A stretch of 10,501 bases of DNA from Cerioporus squamosus (Eukaryota; Basidiomycota; Agaricomycetes; Polyporales; Polyporaceae): the NCBI GenBank assembly GCA_022592435.1, contig JABYQS010000963.1, positions 1-10,501 on the forward strand, in the 5' to 3' direction. The stretch's first letter is position 1. Each line of letters begins with the position of its first letter. Below the pieces are notes generated by a model. The model was not told the origin of the DNA. It did not search any database and saw only the letters and a program-made list of their open reading frames with translations. The position numbers and the translations under genes were made by a program. Positions 1-6,555 of the stretch are shown piece after piece.

Positions 1-48
1 TACAAAGCATGCATCGACGAGCACTGGGAATTATACGAAGTAATGTAA
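1..48 (+). CDS. possible 3' end of a rightward gene (fragment)
   Basis: Frame 1 is open from the first base and reads YKACIDEHWELYEVM before a TAA at 46-48. The composition is protein-like (aromatic and acidic residues, no low complexity), but 15 codons without a stop is close to what chance allows. If real, this is the terminal exon of a gene entering from the left and converging on the leftward gene that ends at 104. I do not recognise it. Confidence 0.2.
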   Translation, partial: YKACIDEHWELYEVM

Positions 49-103
49 GGGCATCCGCCTATCTGTTCGCCGACTCCAATTCCTGCGACCCTGCGTGCGG
101 CCG

Positions 104-580
104 CTATCCTCCTCCGCTACCTGCGCAACTTGACGGGCCCGCAACGTGATCGTGGCCGTCCAAATCCATCTTGTCCTTGTCCATGTCCATGCTCTTCCCC
201 TTGCCCTTGGCCTTCCCCGGAGTCCTCGATTGTCGAGCGCGCGCCTGAGCCTCCCCGTCCTTCTCCGACTCCTCCTGCGGCCACTGGCCCAACCCGTCGA
301 TGATCCCCGCCAGCTCAAGCTGCGCAAACTTCTCCGCAAACGCGACGTAGCCGATGCTCCGCGCCGGGGGCTTCTCCCGCACAGGCGGGATGATCATGGG
401 CTGCGGGCGCGAGATTTGGAGAGCCGGCTCCGGGGGCGCCTTGTACGCGACCCACTCAAGGCACTCGTTCTGCCTGTCGCTGTAGTACGCCGTCTGCGGG
501 TCCAGGTCTGGGAAGGGCATCGACTCGGGCTCGTCGGCATCGGAGGAGGAGTCGGGCGCGGCGGCGGCGCGCGAGGACAT
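104..580 (-). CDS. hypothetical protein, acidic start and Lys/Met/Asp-rich tail
   Basis: The ORF runs from ATG at 580-578 to TAG at 106-104 (158 codons) with no intron needed. I do not recognise the family. The N-terminus is Ala/Ser/Asp-rich (SSRAAAAPDSSSDADEPES). A better-ordered middle follows, with DPQTAYYSDRQNECLEWVAY and, near residue 85, a likely helix around GYVAFAEKFAQLELAGIID. The C-terminus is a low-complexity basic then acidic tail (KGKGKSMDMDKDKMDLDG). The frame stays open upstream to about 865 but without another ATG, so the start is uncertain. The motif PPVREK occurs both inside the ORF and in the open upstream stretch, in the same frame, which hints that coding sequence may extend further 5' through an intron. 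The reading frame of 104-580 is moderately secure; the product and the 5' end are not. Confidence 0.5.
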   Translation of the reverse strand: MSSRAAAAPDSSSDADEPESMPFPDLDPQTAYYSDRQNECLEWVAYKAPPEPALQISRPQPMIIPPVREKPPARSIGYVAFAEKFAQLELAGIIDGLGQWPQEESEKDGEAQARARQSRTPGKAKGKGKSMDMDKDKMDLDGHDHVAGPSSCAGSGGG

Positions 581-869
581 GCGTTTCCAGCGGCCACGTC
601 GGGCCGTTTGCGAGGCGGTAGCCCCCGCTCGTCGATGCTTCTCCCGCACGGGTGGGAGGAGGAGGGTGTATAGAGGGACCTGGTCAGGTGGTAGTGGCGG
701 GAGGGACCTTCGAGGTGGCTTTTTGGGCGTCCGGGATTGTCGCAGTGGGGGCAGACGGGTGGGGAAGCTGCCTCCAAACCGGTGTTCTGTCTGCAGGTGG
801 GCTGGGATGGCCGTGGGGGCTTGCTTGTATGTGAAGGCTTCTGAGCATCCTGTCAGGATGTCCAAGGTT
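581..869 (-). other. open 5' stretch of the hypothetical gene, two competing frames
   Basis: Two leftward frames stay open here. One is continuous with the 158-codon ORF and carries a second PPVREK motif (coded near 640-657). The other carries a Cys/His-rich segment, VCPHCDNPGRPKSHLEGPSR followed by HYHL, coded at about 672-750, which looks like a real conserved stretch or a small metal site (CPHC, then HYH). I could not find a convincing splice that joins this segment to the downstream ORF. A distant ATG at 948-946, followed by a GTGAGA donor, could start such a transcript, but the implied intron of about 160 nt would be long for this genome. The stretch is therefore either 5' UTR or an unresolved first exon. 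Confidence 0.3.
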
Positions 870-1814
870 AGACTGCGCAGAGTGGTGTGGTGATGTGAAG
901 TTCTGGTTTCTCACCTTCAACCGGGCATGGCAGAGGCACTCTGCTCATGTGACTGAAGGTAATGTGCTGCAAGAGACTCGGAAGGCTGTCATGTACCTGA
1001 CTGCGCATCTCTCGGCCTGGCAGTGGAATGTATTTGCCTGTCATGCACCATTTGTCAGTAGGGTTCGAGAGGGTGGGAGGATGTCTGTGATGGCTTACCT
1101 GGCTGGATGATGATGCCTCGAGCTGATGACAGTGGCGATGTAGGTGCTAGAGTACAAAGAAAACCTGTCAGAAGACATCATCACAGCATTTTTGAGAGCA
1201 TGGCCAAGCTGAACAGATGCATGGACAACTGCTCAATAATCAGAAGATGAGGCAAGTGCCCTACACCACCCCAAGGGCACCCTCTGCTGACACCACAGAG
1301 GAAGATGAGCTTATCTCAGCATATAGCTAGGTCACGACTGCCAAGGGCATCCCATAGGGCAATGTGCAGAACAACATGAAGTAGATCATGGAGTTGTGTC
1401 GCATTTTTGAGCCATAGGATGAGCAAAATGCGAAACACTCCCATGATCTACCAAATGCCATCTGCCTGTCAGAGAGAACAAAGCAATGCTCACCTCTTGC
1501 AGGGCTATCCAGCTGTTGAGTTCAGCATGGCATTGCCTCCACTCACACCGAGTGGGGCAGATCGCCTCGCATGCCACCTGGACAGCTTGATCAGGCAAGA
1601 GGATAAGCTCGAGAGCCTGAACCTGAGAGGTTGCAATTGCTTCTGTGTCAATGATCATCCTTACTGCAAGCAGAGACACCCAGGCCGAGGAGTGGACGAT
1701 GGTCTGGAGGGATGAGTGACGGGAGGAGGTAGGAGGAGAGGGTCTGTGTGGCTCGGAAGGACTGAGAAGCCCAGAGATCTCGGACGAGTGGCCCGCTCAC
1801 ATACTCTAGTTTAC

Positions 1815-1977
1815 GCTAGGGTTAGAACAATGCAGGCATTCTGAGGATGAAAGAAATCGTCACCATCGCGACTCCGCCGCTGTCGGGCCAGTCGTGCGGG
1901 GGGCGGACAAGGCGGTTTTTGATGTGGAGCCGAGCTCGCGCGAAAGGCGATTGCGTGCGACATTGTCTAACCCTAGC
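1815..1977. repeat. inverted repeat with 17-18 nt arms
   Basis: The left arm GCTAGGGTTAGAACAATG (1815-1832) and the right arm CATTGTCTAACCCTAGC (1961-1977) are reverse complements apart from one extra base in the left arm. The spacer is 128 nt. Each arm contains one GGGTTAG/CTAACCC unit, identical to the common fungal telomere heptamer register, but only as a single copy. Confidence 0.6.
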
Positions 1978-2171
1978 ATTTCCGGCCGGTCCCGCCTCCG
2001 GGCGCTAGTTGTATCGCGTCCACTCAAGAGAGCCGGCTGCAACGGATTCGTCCATCCATGTGCGTACGGTTCAGGACCTCCGTACAGCGTGGACCCCGGT
2101 GCGACGTTATAGTTAAAGAGAAGGATAGAAGGATCCGGAATAGGCGTAGAGATCGAGCTCGGAACCGTCAT
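1860..2171 (-). CDS. doubtful small ORF
   Basis: An ATG-initiated ORF of 103 codons. The first part, MTVPSSISTPIPDPSILLFN then YNVAPGSTLYGGPEPYAHGW, has a balanced composition; the second half is rich in Arg, Ser and Thr and looks non-coding. No domain, signal peptide or homologue is recognised. If real, the start may be a first exon whose continuation is spliced. One arm of the inverted repeat lies inside it. I list it only because the stretch is otherwise empty. Confidence 0.15.
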   Translation of the reverse strand: MTVPSSISTPIPDPSILLFNYNVAPGSTLYGGPEPYAHGWTNPLQPALLSGRDTTSARRRDRPEMLGLDNVARNRLSRELGSTSKTALSAPRTTGPTAAESRW

Positions 2172-2317
2172 CGAGAAGTCTTCGTGGCATGGAAGACATG
2201 AGTCCGTGCAACTTCAAGCTTCAAGCTCTAACCATCCCCTTTGTCTCATTATCCTTATAGAGATATGTCCCACCCGGTAGCTCACAAGTCCCCGTGTATG
2301 TTGTGCGCGCCCTATGC

Positions 2318-3506
2318 TCACAGATCAAATAGCTCTTTGATCTGCTTCATTGTGTCCGCCGGGCTGGTGACGGTGTGGCCAATGGTGCGAGGATCCATGA
2401 AGATCTCGTAGTCGTTACCACCCTATGTAGTGCGACTGTGTCAGCAACGTTGGACACACACACACGGGGCGCGTAGACGGGCAAACCTGGTAGGTCTTGT
2501 CGCCGAAGAAGTGGATCTCCTCGAAGTTCTCGTCCGCGACGTGCTGCAGGCAGAAGGTCTTGTCCCAGCCGTTCGGGAAGACGTCGAAGGAGATCTGGCC
2601 GCCTATCGAGTATGTGAGACCGTAGTCGGGGAACTTCTCCTTTAGCGCTTTGACGAACGCCTCGCGGACACCGTGCACCTGGGAAGGGGGGAGTGGGTGA
2701 GATTCATGTAGAGTTGGGTGGATGCGGGAGGTGCGGTCAAGTCACCTTGTCGTACTCCAGGAAGTCGAGTCGCTCCTGGATCCTGTGGCGCGTAAAAGGT
2801 CAGAGAGTATGCCACAAGATGGACGAGCAATACTAGACGAAGGCTAAGAACTTACGTAGCGTTACGGCCCAAAGGCGTCACGTTGATCATGCCGTTCCGG
2901 AACTCGATGAACGTGCCTCTGCGTCGCGCCGCACTGCATCAGAAGCATGGCGGGGGACTGCAAGAGTTTCGATATGAGGCGCACCGTTTGATCGGGACGT
3001 CCACGTCGGCGAGGTAGTGCAGGATGAAGTTCACGAAGACCTTGTAGCGCTCCTCGCCGATGAACTTGATGAAGGACTGGGAAGGCAGCTGCTGGCCGAG
3101 TTTGTACGCCGTCAGCCCGTTCTCCGCGAACGCGTAGTCGAACTCTTTGAGGACTGCGAGCGCGTCGGAATTCAGTTCGCATTCCCACTATGAGGTCCGG
3201 TACAGGACGGGGCGGCGGACGGTGTTGTAGGGAAAGCAGGAGACGCACTGTGTGATCCCGGAGGAGTGACCTGCTCCTCGACCTTGACGAAGTCGGAGCC
3301 GCCGACAACGCCGACCGCGGCCTTCTTGCGCAGTGCGCGGAGCAGCTCGGTCATTTCTGGAGATATGCTCTGAGAGGTTGACGTTGGGATGCGTAACGGG
3401 AGCAGAGGAATATGTGGCGTACTTGACGAGCGAGACTCAGCGTGCCGTCCACATCGAAGAGGACGAGTTTCTTCAGTGGGCGATCGGCGAACGCGGCGGA
3501 GACCAT
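2318..3506 (-). CDS. SEC53: phosphomannomutase (Sec53/PMM type), complete, 7 exons
   Basis: Interconverts mannose-6-phosphate and mannose-1-phosphate in the cytosol, supplying GDP-mannose for N- and O-glycosylation and GPI anchors. Exons (-): 3506-3423, 3369-3249, 3153-2985, 2918-2856, 2782-2746, 2678-2487, 2422-2318, giving 256 aa; the yeast enzyme is about 254. All introns are GT-AG, 53-95 nt, and the phases fit. Visible HAD-superfamily motifs: LFDVDGTLS with nucleophile Asp18 and acid/base Asp20; GVVGGSD at 48-54; [13 protein letters not shown]; the substrate-loop segment [15 protein letters not shown] at about 130-144; and [19 protein letters not shown] followed by FFGDKT (217-220) and GGNDYEIF in the Mg-binding core. 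The start ATG sits in a near-ideal context (ACCATGG), with an in-frame TGA two codons upstream. Exon 5 is only 37 nt. Intron 2 has an alternative pair of splice sites (see findings). Assignment by family motifs is very secure. Confidence 0.96.
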
Positions 3507-3836
3507 GGTTCAGACGCGACAAGTGGGTGATGCGTTCAGAAGAGGGCTGAGGATGGTAGAGAGGGAGATTGCAGAGACGATGAGGGGAAAGGACGCGGTT
3601 ATAAGTACTTGTGGAAGCAAGGCGTGCATCGCGCGCGTCGATATTAATGCAGGTCGAGATCTAGTAGATCTATAGCAGACACGTGCACTCAATTCGCGTT
3701 TGTGACCCATAACCAGCTGCGACCACGTACGCCCTAGTGACAAGGAGAACAGACAACGGCAGGTGTGTAAGTAGCCAAGAGGCGACACGTATATTCAACG
3801 TAGGCCTATGATGTGTACGGTGACTGCGGACGACGG
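3507..3836 (-). promoter_or_regulatory. promoter/5' UTR region of the phosphomannomutase gene
   Basis: 330 nt between two same-strand genes; it must also hold the 3' UTR of the Vms1-like gene. Read leftward, it has ACTTATAAC (3606-3598, a TATA-like TTATAA core) about 92 nt before the ATG. A pyrimidine-rich run (CCTTTCCCCTC, then CTCCCTCTCTACC) leads to the start codon, as is common in fungal core promoters. A perfect 15-nt palindrome with one central base, AGATCTAGTAGATCT, lies at 3657-3671. No factor can be named. Confidence 0.4.
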
Positions 3837-6105
3837 TTATGCACGACCGCCTCCCTGGAGCGCCTTCATTCGCGCCTCCGCCGCCCGCGCCCTCCTCTCC
3901 CGCTCAATCTTCGCCCTCATCTCAGGTGTCAGACCTGCCACGCTCTCCGTAGTGCCCGACGCCCCTCCCAGCTTCCTCGGACCGTTTGCGGGCTCCTCCT
4001 TCACCTTGCGTGGCTTCGGCTCCTCCACAGGTGGTGGCGGCGGCGGAGAGGCGGCCTCACGCTCCTTCTCCCGAACCTCGCGTTCCTTCACCTTGTCCTT
4101 CAGACCCTTCCGCCGGGCCTTCTTCTTCTCCTCGCGGCCCTCCTCCATCTCAGCGCTGAGCACGCTCGGGACCCGCGCGCCGTGCTCGGTGCCCAGCCAG
4201 TCCCACCAGTCCGGGTGCGCGGCGGCACAGCGGCGGAAGACGTCGCGGACGGCCTTTGTGCGTGCGAGGTCGTAGGCTGTGCGGTGGCCGCCCTTGCCTT
4301 TGGGCAGCCGCGGCGCGTCCTCCGGGTCGGACTCGACCCCGGATTCGTCTCCTGCTGGCCCGGTGCTGGAGGGCACGGCGAGCGTGGGATCGGCGCGGAG
4401 GTCCTCGAGCAGCCACTTGGTGATCTCTTCCTGGCCGCAGTGCGCGGCGACTTGGAGGAGGGTCCCGCCCCGTTCGTCTGTCCAGTCCGGAACGGGGGTG
4501 TTGACGCCACCGAGGACGGCACCTTCGCGTTCCCAGAATGCCTTGAGCGTGTCTAGGCGGCCGCGTTTGATCATGTCCAGGAGTCGGGCCCATTTGTCCC
4601 GGAGCTGCTCTTCTTCTGGTGAGAGCTGGGGGACCGCAGGCTTGTCCTTTTGTTTTGCGGCTTCGGGCTGCGGTGAAGGGACGGGTTGGGGCTTCGGCTT
4701 GGGAAGCGAGGCGAGGAGGGCTTCGTCCTGCGCACGGAGAGCTTCTTCGGTGAGATGCGAAACCTTGACGCGAGTGAGTTCTTGCAGACAGCGGGAGAGT
4801 TCCGCTTGCGTCTGGGGAAGGACGGAAGTGAGGACCGGGCTCAGGTCGGGCGTGTGCGACGCGAGTGACTTACCGGGCGCCGAGTGGGAAAGGGGAACGT
4901 ACGCAACCGTTCGTCGCCTGTGACGTCGGCGGGTGAGCGAGACAATAGGAGAGCTGGAGAAGCAGAGGGTACCTTTCTCAATGACAGCACCTTCGTAGTC
5001 GAGGAAGATGCGGCGGTTGGAGACGCTTGCGCGGATCCAGATACGCTCGCAGTCGTGGATGTCATCCGCCCAATCTTGTAGCAGATTGCGGATGTCCTGT
5101 GCACACGGTCAGTATAATTGGTCGGCCGAGGGGAAATGGCCACTTACGTCGCGAAGGGCCTGTTCTCCGTACCGACGGAGCATGGCTCCGGCACTGACAG
5201 CTTTGGATTTGGCGTTGTCGTTCAGACCCTGCGAACCACCCTGTTTGCGACGCGCTGGTGGTGTGATCGTGAGTGAGGGAAGGGTCGGAGTGTATCTGAT
5301 GACACATACTGGTATAGCGGTGGAAGGTCTTGTGCTTGAGGACCTCAATCTCGGGCTTGGGCTTCCTCGGCTTGCCCTTCTTGGTCAGTCCTCCTTCGTC
5401 GTCGTCTCCGTCGGGTCGCTTGACGCGAACAATTGCACCGGCGAAATGTCCGCCAGCGGTCATGAAGAGTGCCCAGGTGCGTCCGTGTTCTCCGCCAATC
5501 TGCAGCTCCTTGAGCTCGGAGAGATATTCGGTGGGCGGGGTGGAAGACGAAAAGATGGCCTTGTATATGCCGATCTGGGTAGAGGGTGGGGAATGGAACC
5601 ATACTAGAGGTGTCTGTGGTAGTGTGGGTTTGGAGGATTCTGGGGAGGATGGACGAGCGAGCTTGCGGGTCTTTTGGACAAGAGCAGCGACGGCGTCCGA
5701 GTCGTCCGAGTCGCCGTCTGAAGAGGATGCGGAGCCAGATATGGAGTCCTCAAGACCTGGTCCAGTGTGAGTAGCTTTCTACAGCTGCTACGAGACAGGC
5801 GTACCATCTACGAGTTGCGCGAATTGGGCCTCCGCCACGGGTTCTCCGCCGTTGAGACGAATCTTGACATTGTATCGATGCCAATCGGAGCGGAAGTGGG
5901 CGCGCTGGTCGTCGACGTCTACGAAGGTCGCGCCAAGGCATATGTTGCATGCGCGCGAGCCGGCCGTGGGTTGAGGGGGAGGAGGGGGAGTCTCCGGTGG
6001 CGGGGGCGGCTCCGCGACTTGATTGAGGATGTTGCGAGGAACAAGGGTATCGAGGAGTTCTCTAGGGAGAGAAAAGAGGTGGTATTGGTGGTACTGTTGA
6101 GACAT
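3837..6105 (-). CDS. VMS1: Vms1/ANKZF1-type peptidyl-tRNA hydrolase of ribosome quality control, complete, 6 exons
   Basis: Family role: frees nascent chains from peptidyl-tRNA jammed on 60S subunits, and works with Cdc48/p97 at ribosomes and mitochondria. Exons (-): 6105-5805, 5756-5310, 5254-5148, 5096-4973, 4917-4874, 4811-3837, giving 665 aa. All five introns are GT-AG, 48-62 nt, with consistent phases. Domains in order: LFSLPRELLDTLVPRNIL; a proline run at 33-47; a C2H2 finger Cys53, Cys56, His70, His76 ending SDWHRYNVK; an acidic Ser/Asp linker (105-121); the VLRF1 release-factor-like domain from about 150, with GGHFAGAIVRVKRP, KTFHRYT and RRKQGGSQG, where Gln258 corresponds to the catalytic glutamine of the family; DERLRTFPFPTRRP; an ankyrin repeat (about 458-485, TLLQVAAHCGQEEITKWLLE); a charged coiled-coil-like stretch; and a C-terminal VIM (RX5AAX2R, residues 645-655) for p97 binding. 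The ATG at 6105-6103 gives the conserved start. Every key residue is intact. Confidence 0.94.
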
Positions 6106-6165
6106 CGCTAGCAATACAGGTGGTGCGAGGAGAATATAGAGACAAAGTGCTTGGTCGGACGCGAT

Positions 6166-6174
6166 GTTATAAGT
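6166..6174 (-). promoter_or_regulatory. TATA-like element of the Vms1-like gene
   Basis: ACTTATAAC read on the minus strand, about 61 nt upstream of the start codon at 6105. The same nine bases, in the same orientation, occur about 92 nt before the phosphomannomutase start (3606-3598). The core-promoter role is inferred. Confidence 0.3.
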
Positions 6175-6270
6175 CAGGCAGCGATCTGTCGGGCGATGAG
6201 GTGACTCGGGTCAGCGCACAGCGCGGACGGGACTCGGGACGCGAACTGACTGTGACTGTCGGTGTAGCTG

Positions 6271-6314
6271 ACAGATGCGCTTGCCCGAGCAGACAGATAC
6301 GCTCGTCCGAGCAG
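6271..6314 (+). repeat. two-copy 22-bp tandem repeat
   Basis: Copy 1 is 6271-6292 and copy 2 is 6293-6314, directly adjacent. Both start ACAGAT and end CCGAGCAG, with 19 of 22 bases identical; the three differences lie in the middle (G/A, T/C, C/T). It lies in the middle of the divergent promoter and could be a duplicated binding site. Confidence 0.75.
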
Positions 6315-6441
6315 GAGTCAGTTAGCAAGCAACGCGAGAGAGCCGGAACCCGCGCGAGCTGGGAGGACACGCACAGAACGGGAGAGATCTGAGTGAGATC
6401 TGGATGAGGTCAGAAGCGCCACAACCCAAACGCGCGTCTGC

Positions 6442-6447
6442 ACGCGT
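6442..6447 (+). promoter_or_regulatory. MCB-type ACGCGT box 1
   Basis: A perfect palindromic ACGCGT 114 nt upstream of the POL3 start codon. In ascomycete yeasts this hexamer binds MBF/DSC1 (Mbp1 or Res family) and drives G1/S expression of replication genes. A related ACGCGCGT lies just upstream at 6430-6437. Confidence 0.55.
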
Positions 6448-6472
6448 CCGGGCGTCTCTGCGTGTGTCCTGG

Positions 6473-6478
6473 ACGCGT
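6473..6478 (+). promoter_or_regulatory. MCB-type ACGCGT box 2
   Basis: Second perfect ACGCGT, 83 nt upstream of the POL3 start codon and 31 nt from box 1, about three helical turns apart. Confidence 0.55.
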
Positions 6479-6533
6479 CGAGCCTCGTCTGAACCTCCGC
6501 TCGTCCTCCCTCGACGTGACAGTCCTCCGTGCT

Positions 6534-6539
6534 ACGCGT
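6534..6539 (+). promoter_or_regulatory. MCB-type ACGCGT box 3
   Basis: Third perfect ACGCGT, within TACGCGTA, 22 nt before the POL3 ATG. It could lie in the 5' UTR, depending on the transcription start, so its role is less certain than that of boxes 1 and 2. Confidence 0.4.
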
Positions 6540-6555
6540 ATTGCGAAGACACAAA

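Larger units (their letters stand above)
870..2317. other. long interval without a supportable gene
   Basis: About 1.45 kb between the hypothetical gene and the 3' end of the phosphomannomutase gene. The part from about 900 to 1700 is visibly less GC-rich than the rest. It holds short overlapping ORFs on both strands (about 1386-1715) with no recognisable motif, no intron pattern and no codon-like signal. I see no tRNA, transposase motif, terminal repeat or target-site duplication. Positions 1718-1745 are a purine-rich (GGA-repeat-like) run. Positions 2212-2227 contain a doubled CTTCAAG heptamer. The last part, about 2170-2317, is probably the 3' UTR and terminator of the leftward phosphomannomutase gene, though no clear AATAAA is present. 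Confidence 0.5.
6106..6555. promoter_or_regulatory. divergent promoter between the Vms1-like gene and POL3
   Basis: 450 nt between the start codons of two genes transcribed apart, so it must serve both. On the Vms1 side, ACTTATAAC (6174-6166, leftward) lies about 61 nt before the ATG. The middle holds a two-copy 22-bp tandem repeat (6271-6314), a doubled GACTGT (6248-6259) and a doubled GAGATCTG (6384-6391, 6395-6402). On the POL3 side are three ACGCGT boxes. No long ORF here looks coding, and no CCAAT box was seen. Confidence 0.6.

Noticed and set aside
146..673. Rightward 175-codon ORF opposite the hypothetical gene
   Set aside because: Arg/Leu/Gly/Val-rich composition typical of the antisense of a GC-rich coding frame; no motif seen.
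1056..1080. GGTTCGAG resembling a tRNA T-loop
   Set aside because: The flanking five-base arms do not pair and no acceptor or anticodon stem is present.
1386..1715. Overlapping ORFs of about 100 codons on both strands
   Set aside because: No recognisable motif, atypical composition, and neither frame is favoured; treated as non-coding.
1815..1832. Interstitial telomere sequence
   Set aside because: Only a single heptamer in each arm; no tandem array.
2453..2466. CA dinucleotide run as a regulatory repeat
   Set aside because: A short run inside phosphomannomutase intron 6; ordinary microsatellite length.
3813..4556. Long rightward ORFs opposite the Vms1-like gene (up to about 247 codons)
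   Set aside because: They mirror the last exon of a well-supported leftward gene, are Arg/Leu/Pro-rich, and follow from the high GC content.
5767..6111. Rightward ORF opposite Vms1 exon 1
   Set aside because: Antisense to the C2H2-finger exon, whose product is clearly recognisable on the other strand.
6404..6555. Upstream extension of the POL3 reading frame before 6556
   Set aside because: The frame that is open there does not match the ATG frame needed for exon 1; the ATG at 6556 has good context and splices correctly into the conserved N-terminus.
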